Shown in pieces: positions 8,294-14,260 of a DNA stretch of 15,086 bases. Both the position numbers and the translations under genes were made by a program. Source of the DNA: an uncultured Gammaproteobacteria bacterium (GTDB taxonomy: Bacteria; Pseudomonadota; Gammaproteobacteria; Pseudomonadales; Azotimanducaceae_A); the NCBI GenBank assembly GCA_913049565.1, contig CAJWZG010000044.1:1-15086 (forward strand). The letters run 5' to 3'. Within the stretch, counting starts at the first letter, position 1. The number at the start of each line of letters is the position of its first letter. The notes below the pieces were generated by a model that ran no database searches, had not been told where the DNA came from, and worked only from the letters and a program-made list of their open reading frames with translations.

Positions 8294-9076
8294 ATGAGTC
8301 AAGGAGCCGATCAAGGCGATAGCCAAGCCCCCCAGCACCGCAATGACATGTATGGGAACGTCGACATGCGTAGCGAGGATGACCCCAATGTCTCATCGCT
8401 GATTCCGGCGGCTACTGTCGTACTAGTGCGAGATGGTGAAGCCGGAGTCGAAGTGCTGATGTTGCGCAAAAACTCCAAAATCACTTTTGGTGGCATGTGG
8501 GTTTTCCCGGGCGGAAAAATTGATGCAGACGATTACCCCAACGGCGAAGTCGACGAGAAGCATATTGATGCGGCGGCCCGCGCCGCTGCAGTGCGAGAAA
8601 CGCAAGAAGAAGCCGGCGTTACCGTCGATGCCGAAGATTACGTTTTCTTGTCGCATTGGACTCCGCCTCCCGGTCCGCAAAAGCGCTTTGCGACTTGGTT
8701 TTTTGTTGCCAAGGTCACCGGTGCCATGAATGTGGAGATTGACGACGGAGAGATCAAAGATCATGCCTGGTTAAACCCTGCTGAGGCACTCGCTAATCAT
8801 GCTAAGGGCGGCATTGATTTAGTGCCACCCACCTGGGTAACCCTTTACCAACTGTCGTTGAAGGTGTCCGCTGACGATGTGATTGGCTATTTTCGGCAAA
8901 ACACAGGCCTTACCTACAATACGCGGGTGGTGCCGGCTGCCAGCGGCGAGCGTGTAGCTATGTGGAAGGGCGATGCGGGCTATGACGAATGGAATCCAGA
9001 TGTTGCCGGGGAGCGACATCGACTGGCCATGCCAACGGGCGGGTTTGTTTTTGAAAACACCGTAGAGCAGTACTGA
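8294..9076 (+). CDS. Nudix hydrolase, NUDT7/NUDT19-like (possible CoA diphosphatase)
   Basis: This 260-residue Nudix hydrolase has an expanded Nudix box. FPGG at 71-74 is followed by an insertion of about 13 residues before AAVRETQEEAGV (98-109), which carries the R-E-x2-x-E-E-x-G metal-binding core (R101, E102, E105, E106). Such an insertion, together with VLMLRKNSKITFGGMWVFPGG, resembles the CoA-pyrophosphatase signature and the NUDT19 subgroup, which cleaves CoA and acyl-CoA to phosphopantetheine products. The first 35 or so residues are hydrophilic and outside the domain. GGAG (8284-8287) lies 6 bases before the ATG. The gene lies downstream of the PhyH gene in the same direction and converges on the phosphotriesterase-family gene. 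A generic nucleotide-diphosphate specificity is the main alternative. Confidence 0.85.
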   Translation: MSQGADQGDSQAPQHRNDMYGNVDMRSEDDPNVSSLIPAATVVLVRDGEAGVEVLMLRKNSKITFGGMWVFPGGKIDADDYPNGEVDEKHIDAAARAAAVRETQEEAGVTVDAEDYVFLSHWTPPPGPQKRFATWFFVAKVTGAMNVEIDDGEIKDHAWLNPAEALANHAKGGIDLVPPTWVTLYQLSLKVSADDVIGYFRQNTGLTYNTRVVPAASGERVAMWKGDAGYDEWNPDVAGERHRLAMPTGGFVFENTVEQY

Positions 9077-9103
9077 TGCGTTTCTCGGGTGCGCTGACGC
9101 TGG

Positions 9104-10054
9104 CTAGGCCTCAAATAGACGCCTTGGGTTATCGATAAACAACATCTCAATATCACGCTCAGTCGCCCCGAGTTCGAGTAGCTTGGGAATCACATGACGC
9201 TGAATAAATAGGTATTGATCGGGATTGCGTTGTTGAAAGTCGTGCTGCCTCGCAATGCTGCCGTCGGGTCGTTCATTGTGAATGTGCAGGCAAATGCAAT
9301 CGTGTGACGGGCACAAACGTTCCCCATAACCCATATCCATTAGTTTCTTCAGGGTTACCGTTCGCATATGCGGGCTGACCATGCGCCCGGGATAGCGATC
9401 TAGCCCCAAGAAACAGCCCTGATCGAGTATCCACTGCAGGTACTGCGTATCGGTTGTATCATTGCTGTGGTCGATCTTTACCTTGCCTAGATCAACCCCT
9501 TCCTCTTTAAAAATGGCAATTTGCCGGCGAGCGATCTGACCCGTGGGATAGGAATGCACCATGATCGGCACACCCGTTTGCAAGTGGGCCCGTGCAACAG
9601 CTCGAGCCATGGTTTCCAGAGGTGGGGTAACACCTTCAAAGTCTGCGGCACATTTCAACATCCCGGCTTTGATACGGGTGCCGCGAAAACCTTCGGTAAG
9701 ATCTTTGATGAATTCATCGGCCATCTGATTGGCGCCCACGCCTTGCATAAAGCGAGGCACATCAAGCCACCAGCCAGTGACATTGATGAGATTGACCCCT
9801 GACTGCTCAGCCACTGTCTTCAGTAGTGCCGGATCCCGGCCTAAATCGAAGGTTGTGGCGTCGAGCATGGTGTCGATACCGTGCGCCTTAGCGGTTTTCA
9901 GGCTCTCAATTGCCCGTTGCTCTCGATTTGGGCCGAGCAGGTCGGGGTAGTGGGTGGATAACCCGCTCGCGGCCACCATCACATGTTCGTGCATCAAGGT
10001 AAAGCCAAGATCACTACTGTCGATTTCGCCCAGTACGCTGTTGATAGTGGTCAT
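9104..10054 (-). CDS. Phosphotriesterase-family binuclear metallohydrolase (probably a lactonase or esterase)
   Basis: This 316-residue TIM-barrel amidohydrolase has the complete metal-site set of the phosphotriesterase family: H22 and H24 in LMHEHV, Lys134 in AGMLKCA (the lysine that is carbamylated in the family), H167 in IMVHSYPTG, H196 in KIDHSNDTTD and Asp252 in CPSHDC. Most natural members are lactonases or carboxylesterases rather than organophosphate hydrolases, so ring opening of a lactone intermediate is a reasonable inference in this catabolic setting. The ATG at 10054 has GGGAGAG (10059-10065) 4 bases upstream. It lies 47 bases behind the DUF6265 gene on the same strand, so the two may be co-transcribed. 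The substrate is unknown. Confidence 0.88.
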   Translation of the reverse strand: MTTINSVLGEIDSSDLGFTLMHEHVMVAASGLSTHYPDLLGPNREQRAIESLKTAKAHGIDTMLDATTFDLGRDPALLKTVAEQSGVNLINVTGWWLDVPRFMQGVGANQMADEFIKDLTEGFRGTRIKAGMLKCAADFEGVTPPLETMARAVARAHLQTGVPIMVHSYPTGQIARRQIAIFKEEGVDLGKVKIDHSNDTTDTQYLQWILDQGCFLGLDRYPGRMVSPHMRTVTLKKLMDMGYGERLCPSHDCICLHIHNERPDGSIARQHDFQQRNPDQYLFIQRHVIPKLLELGATERDIEMLFIDNPRRLFEA

Positions 10055-10101
10055 CTATCTCTCCCGGTTCGCCCCTGATATCTCTGCCAGAGTTTCCCCG
10101 T

Positions 10102-10602
10102 TTAGCGCTGCATGGCGCTTAACGGCAGCGTCATTTCCTGATCGTCCGCGGTGGTAACCTGCACAAGAAATTGGCCTTCTTCTGTAAGGCTGTAACCGAG
10201 CTTCTTCAATCCGCCGGGGCTAGCTGCGACGAAGGCGACACTTTGTTTGCCCATAACATCGAGAATCATCTTTTGTGCGTCGGCTCGAGCCACGAAGCCA
10301 GGATCCCACTGCTGAATATGCAGGACTAAGGTGCCTTCCATTTCCTGAATGTTGACAATTTCAACCATGGCTGTGCCTTGGGGGGATGTGATGCGAACGA
10401 GCGAGGCGATACTGCCGGCCTTGGCCTCGGTCCAATTTTCCTCAAGCACAGGCCCGCCGATGTCGCCGGACCAACTGCCGGTCATCCAGGTCAGTTTGCT
10501 AATGGACGGACTTTCAGACTCAAGGTGGTGGCCCGCGTTTGCCGTTACGGAAAACATCAGAGCCGCGATAGCAGCGATAGTTGAAAACAGTATGTGGCGC
10601 AT
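10102..10602 (-). CDS. Secreted DUF6265-domain protein
   Basis: This 166-residue protein has a clear Sec signal peptide: MRH, a hydrophobic stretch (4-19) and an ANA cleavage site at 21-23, giving a periplasmic or surface product. The mature part opens with ISKLTWMTGSWSGDIGG (34-50) followed by LEENWT, the pattern of DUF6265, a small lipocalin-like beta domain of unknown function. No catalytic motif is recognised. The ATG at 10602 is chosen because AGGAGAG (10609-10615) lies 6 bases upstream and the signal peptide starts there; an upstream frame extension of 39 residues is not supported. The gene is divergent from the DUF7064-like gene at 10710 and upstream of the phosphotriesterase-family gene. 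It may bind or process a hydrophobic ligand, but that is only inference from the fold type. Confidence 0.75.
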   Translation of the reverse strand: MRHILFSTIAAIAALMFSVTANAGHHLESESPSISKLTWMTGSWSGDIGGPVLEENWTEAKAGSIASLVRITSPQGTAMVEIVNIQEMEGTLVLHIQQWDPGFVARADAQKMILDVMGKQSVAFVAASPGGLKKLGYSLTEEGQFLVQVTTADDQEMTLPLSAMQR

Positions 10603-10709
10603 TGGCCTCTCTCCTAAAATGATTAAAACGCTGAAGGCAATCTGCCAGAAAGCCTTGGATGAGGCTAGACTCAAGGGGTTGGCAAATTTGTTAAGGGGAG
10701 AGCGATACG

Positions 10710-11816
10710 ATGTTATCAAAGGCGGACGATTATCCGATTCACCAAACCCCGGAACCGATAGCTTATGCCGGGCAAAGCCGCAATTTTTACGACCGTTACT
10801 TTTTCAACGGATACGACATTGAAGGGGATGTGTTTTTTGCTCTCGGCATGGGCATCTATCCCCACCTTGATGTAATTGACGCGGGCTTTTCGTTGATCCG
10901 CAACGGTGTACAGCATGATATTATTTGCTCCCGGGCACTGGGCATGGAACGAATGGACACCCAAGTTGGCAACATCAGGGTAAAAGTCGTTGAGCCGTTG
11001 CAATCCCTGCGTTTATTGATTGATGCTCCAGAGCATGGAATCGAAGCCGATCTGCTGTTTCGCGGGCGTGCGCCAGCGCAGGAAGAACCTCGCTTTACCC
11101 GCCGTTTGGGCTCGCAGCTGTTTATGGATTACACGCGGCTGACGCAAAACGGCTGCTGGGAGGGGTGGATCAAGCATCAGGGGGAGCGTATTGACGTGGG
11201 TGCGGAACGCTGGCTGGGGACTCGGGACCGTTCCTGGGGTGTACGACCCATCGGCGAGCGCGAGGCCCAAGCCAACCCCTCGGCTGAGCCGTTTCAGCAA
11301 TTCTACTGGCTCTGGGCCCCAATCAATTGGCCAGATGCGGTAACGCTTTATCATTTGAACGACGATGAGTTTGGTGATCCCTGGAATACTGCCGGAGCGT
11401 TCGTCCCGTTAAACGGCGACGGTGCTGCTGAGGTTTTGGCGCGGGTTTCTTCCCACATTGAGTTTATACCTGGTACTCGCCACGCTAAGGAAATTCAGAT
11501 TCAGTGGCAGCGTCGTCAAGGTGCAGGTGATGTTGCGATTACCATGACCCCCAAGTTTCACTGGTACATGAAAGGTGTCGGCTACGGCCACGAGACCTTT
11601 GGTCATGGCAAATATCACGGCGGCGCTGCATCAATCTATGAAGAGCACAAACTCAGCGAGGTAGATGATTCGCATACGCTGCACATTCAGGCAATCTGTG
11701 ACACTCAGATGACAGGATCGCTGGGAGAGCGGCGAGGTCACGGGGTGTTAGAGCAGTTGATTATCGGCCCGCATCAGCCATCGGGATTCACCGAGTTGTT
11801 GGATATGGCGGACTAA
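10710..11816 (+). CDS. DUF7064/DUF7065-like protein (CrtC/AttH-like beta fold), function unknown
   Basis: This 368-residue cytoplasmic-looking protein has no signal peptide. Its pattern matches the uncharacterised DUF7065 (N-terminal) and DUF7064 (C-terminal) pair as I remember it: NFYDRYFFNGYD (25-36), ALGMGIYPHLDVIDAGFS (44-61), VEPLQSLRLLID (94-105), a Q-x-G-x-W-x-G segment (146-152) and GTRDRSWGVRP (170-180). This group is distantly like the CrtC hydratase/AttH calycin fold. The C-terminal half has a His/Gly-rich stretch, GYGHETFGHGKYHGG (291-305), with His294, 299 and 303, which could bind metal or line a pocket. AAGGGGAGAG (10693-10702) lies 7 bases before the ATG. The gene is divergent from the DUF6265 gene and convergent with the CoA-transferase operon. 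An activity on terpenoid- or steroid-like CoA esters is plausible but not shown. Confidence 0.7.
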   Translation: MLSKADDYPIHQTPEPIAYAGQSRNFYDRYFFNGYDIEGDVFFALGMGIYPHLDVIDAGFSLIRNGVQHDIICSRALGMERMDTQVGNIRVKVVEPLQSLRLLIDAPEHGIEADLLFRGRAPAQEEPRFTRRLGSQLFMDYTRLTQNGCWEGWIKHQGERIDVGAERWLGTRDRSWGVRPIGEREAQANPSAEPFQQFYWLWAPINWPDAVTLYHLNDDEFGDPWNTAGAFVPLNGDGAAEVLARVSSHIEFIPGTRHAKEIQIQWQRRQGAGDVAITMTPKFHWYMKGVGYGHETFGHGKYHGGAASIYEEHKLSEVDDSHTLHIQAICDTQMTGSLGERRGHGVLEQLIIGPHQPSGFTELLDMAD

Positions 11817-11819
11817 GTA

Positions 11820-11835
11820 GCGTCACTAGTGACGC
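11820..11835. terminator. 16-bp palindrome between convergent genes, possible bidirectional terminator
   Basis: GCGTCACTAGTGACGC is a perfect palindrome that begins 3 bases after the stop codon at 11814-11816. It is followed by two short hairpins (GGCG-TAA-CGCC at 11838-11848 and GCCG-CTT-CGGC at 11846-11856) and a T-rich run at 11861-11871. The T-run overlaps the last codons (KKK) of the convergent CoA-transferase gene. The arrangement suits termination of the rightward transcript; a protein-binding site is the alternative. No folding calculation was made. Confidence 0.45.
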
Positions 11836-11859
11836 AGGGCGTAACGCCGCTTCGGCCAG

Positions 11860-13098
11860 TCATTTCTTTTTTCGGGGCATTCTCGGCTTCGTGCCGATAA
11901 TGCCTTGGGCCTCAAGTTGCTGAAGTTCCGATTCGCTCAAACCCAGCAGTTTTCCTAGCACCTCGCCGTTGTGTTGCCCCAGCGTTGGTGCCGGCGACGT
12001 GATCGGTATCGCCCCGGCTGCTGATCGAAACGGCGCGCTGGGGTGAGGTTGAGTGCCTACATATTCCCGATCCAGCCACTGCAGATAGCCACGGTCTTTC
12101 AACTGACTGTCTGTTAATAGATCGTTCCCGTTGTTGAGCTTTGCGGCGGTGACGCCGGCAGATTGCAGTTCGAGCATAGCCTGCTCCGAACTGCGCTTTT
12201 GCGTCCATGCCGCAATATGCGCATCAAGGGCTTTTCGCTCGCGAATGCGCTGGCCAATCTCACCGTAAGTGGTGAGTTCGGGAATAACGCTGCCCAATTG
12301 AATCCAGTCGCTTTCCGTCGTTATTTGTATGATGACCCACGCATCGTCGCCTTGGCAGGGATAGACCCCATGGGGAGCATATTCCGGATGCGCATTACCC
12401 ACACGGAGGGGTGGCTGCCCGTGTACAGATTGATGAAGAATCCCCGGTGCTGCCAAGGGGAAAAGGCACTCCACCTGACTGAGGTCAACGAATTGACCCA
12501 GCCCTGTTTGCTGCTTGTGCCACAAAGCCGTGAGTAGCGCAGCGGTGCCGTTCAATCCACCTATAGCATCGCCAAACGCAACATGCTGCATTGTGGGTGC
12601 TTGATCCGGGTCGCCAACGAGATGGGGTAGCCCGGATGAATGCTCTACCGTTGAACCATAGGCCCGAAACTCCGACCAGGGGCCGGTGCTACCGAAAGCT
12701 GGCATGGAAACCATCACTAAATCAGGGTTCGCTTCTTTGAGATGCGGATAATCGAGCTTCAGTTTCGGCAGTACACTGCCGGAATAGTTCTCGACCAATG
12801 CATCCGCTTTGGCCACCAGTTTCAGCAGCAGCTCCCGTCCCACTGGGTGTTCGAGATCCAGCGTGATGTCTTGTTTGTTGCGGTTGACGTAGAGGTACTG
12901 GGGAGATTTCTCTGCGCCGTCGTCAGCGATCCATTGTTCTGTGGCCTCCCAACTGCGCCACCAGTCGAAACGTTCGCAGCTTTCGACCTTGATTACTTGG
13001 GCGCCCATGTCTGCGAGGTTGCGGGTAGCCAGCGGCCCGGCCCAGCCCATAGACAGATCGACAATGCGTATATTTTCCAGAGGTTTGGGCTGGGTCAT
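11860..13098 (-). CDS. Class III CoA transferase (CaiB/BaiF), canonical subunit
   Basis: This 412-residue protein has the standard family set: LENIRIVDLSMGWAGPLATR (7-26) with the AGP segment, LADMGAQVIKVE, YLYVNRNKQDITLDL, VENYSGSVLPKL (the CoA-site [ED]N[FY] motif, about 102-113), the catalytic Asp177 in AFGDAIGG, GQFVDLSQVE, and the late APHGVYPC. It should form the aspartyl-CoA anhydride and transfer CoA to an organic acid, or epimerise a 2-methylacyl-CoA. The tail ends in PRMPRKKK, an unusually basic C-terminus. Its ATG overlaps the stop of the preceding CoA-transferase gene as ATGA (13095-13098), with only a weak GAGAGG site, so it is probably translationally coupled to that gene. I infer a two-subunit enzyme with it. 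The substrate is unknown. Confidence 0.9.
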   Translation of the reverse strand: MTQPKPLENIRIVDLSMGWAGPLATRNLADMGAQVIKVESCERFDWWRSWEATEQWIADDGAEKSPQYLYVNRNKQDITLDLEHPVGRELLLKLVAKADALVENYSGSVLPKLKLDYPHLKEANPDLVMVSMPAFGSTGPWSEFRAYGSTVEHSSGLPHLVGDPDQAPTMQHVAFGDAIGGLNGTAALLTALWHKQQTGLGQFVDLSQVECLFPLAAPGILHQSVHGQPPLRVGNAHPEYAPHGVYPCQGDDAWVIIQITTESDWIQLGSVIPELTTYGEIGQRIRERKALDAHIAAWTQKRSSEQAMLELQSAGVTAAKLNNGNDLLTDSQLKDRGYLQWLDREYVGTQPHPSAPFRSAAGAIPITSPAPTLGQHNGEVLGKLLGLSESELQQLEAQGIIGTKPRMPRKKK

Positions 13099-14258
13099 GA
13101 CCTCTCGCCCCAGCTGTCCGAGTGGGCGCCCAGTGCCGCAACCGCGCCGCCAAAGTGGGGTGGGGTGGCGAACAATCGAAACGGTGTTGAAGGAGCGGTG
13201 AAGCTTTCACTGCTACTTGTTTCGCTGCTTGCTCCGCCACTTTGAATGATGCTGAACGCTCTACGGCTGGTGTACTGATCCACCGTAAAGAGCTCTTCCA
13301 TCGTCGGCACACGGGCCAGTGGAATACGCATGGCTTGACCCCGATAAAACAGGTCTTCAGCACTGCGAGTCCCTAAGGCGTTGAGAATTTCAGGCTCTAA
13401 TATATCCGAAGACTCTAAACGGCTGACGCTGCTTTGGAATAACTCGATGTCTGCAAAGTGCTCTAGCTCCAGCAAGGTACAAAAAGCCTTCCATTGCCCC
13501 GGTGTTAGGTTGGTCACCCCTAGCCAGCCGTCTTTGCAGGGCCAAATACCCAGCGGATAGGTGGGTGGGAAGCGGTTAACACCCATACGCGGAGGCAGCG
13601 GGATCTCGTTAAAGGCATTGATGGCGGCCAAATCGGTAAAGCACATGTTGGCCTCTAAAATGCTGGCATCCAGCTGAAAGTGCTGCGAGACGTTGCCGAG
13701 ACGTTGAGCCAGCAGATGGCCTAGTGCGCCGTTGTATGCGCTTAGTCCACCGATCATCTGAGCTTGATAGCCCGGCGGTATGACCGGCGGGCCTTCGATG
13801 GTGCCGATACCGCGCATCAAGCCGCTCAATGCATGCACCGTGGCGTCAGAGCCCTTGAACTTGCTGTACGGGCCGCTGAGTCCATACCAGCTGATAGCAC
13901 AGGTATTGGCTGCAATATTGAGTAGATAATCAGCGCTGGGTAGCAGTTCAGGGTCGAAGAAGATTAGATCCGCCTGCTGTGCCAAGGGTTCGTCAGCGAA
14001 GCGCGCCTTTGAAGCCAACACGCTGAGCTTGTTGGCATGCAAATAGCCATGCATCGCACTGTCGCCATTGTCGAGCAGTGGTTTTAGCTTTCGAGTTAAG
14101 AACCCCTGTTCCGGTTCTAGGTTCACAACGAGGGCACCGTAATCGGCGAACACCTTTGCCGCGTAACTCGTTGCAACGCTGCCGCTAACATCGACGATGG
14201 TGAGCTGCGCGAAGACGCCCACGGAGGCATCAACGGGAGTGTGAACGGACTCTGTCAC
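13095..14258 (-). CDS. Diverged CaiB/BaiF-like CoA transferase subunit lacking the catalytic Asp
   Basis: This 387-residue protein keeps the family fold signs: LTIVDVSGSVATSYAAKVFADYGALVVNLE (19-48), YGLSGPYSKFKG (125-136), MIGGLSAYNGALGHLL (168-183), FQLDASILEANM and YPLGIWPCKDGWLGV. Three usual active-site parts are altered. SGSVATSY replaces the AGP-x-A segment, the [ED]N[FY]xxG motif is missing (FFDPELLPSADY instead), and aligned with the neighbour's GDAIGG the catalytic Asp position is Gln167 (AQMIGG). A Ser-rich stretch lies at 340-353. The start is a GTG at 14258, 2 bases after the hydrolase stop, with AGGA 5 bases upstream; its end overlaps the canonical CoA-transferase gene by 4 bases. 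I infer a non-catalytic or modified partner subunit. Confidence 0.85.
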   Translation of the reverse strand: MTESVHTPVDASVGVFAQLTIVDVSGSVATSYAAKVFADYGALVVNLEPEQGFLTRKLKPLLDNGDSAMHGYLHANKLSVLASKARFADEPLAQQADLIFFDPELLPSADYLLNIAANTCAISWYGLSGPYSKFKGSDATVHALSGLMRGIGTIEGPPVIPPGYQAQMIGGLSAYNGALGHLLAQRLGNVSQHFQLDASILEANMCFTDLAAINAFNEIPLPPRMGVNRFPPTYPLGIWPCKDGWLGVTNLTPGQWKAFCTLLELEHFADIELFQSSVSRLESSDILEPEILNALGTRSAEDLFYRGQAMRIPLARVPTMEELFTVDQYTSRRAFSIIQSGGASSETSSSESFTAPSTPFRLFATPPHFGGAVAALGAHSDSWGERS

Positions 14259-14260
14259 GG

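Noticed and set aside
9104..10054. A true organophosphate-degrading phosphotriesterase
   Set aside because: The metal ligands are general to the family, and most natural members are lactonases or esterases. Nothing here points to organophosphates.
10619..10822. Plus-strand frame starting MIKTLKAICQKALDEARLKG that looks protein-like
   Set aside because: It has no ribosome site, overlaps the well-supported DUF7064-like gene by more than 100 bases in another frame, and lies in the divergent promoter gap.
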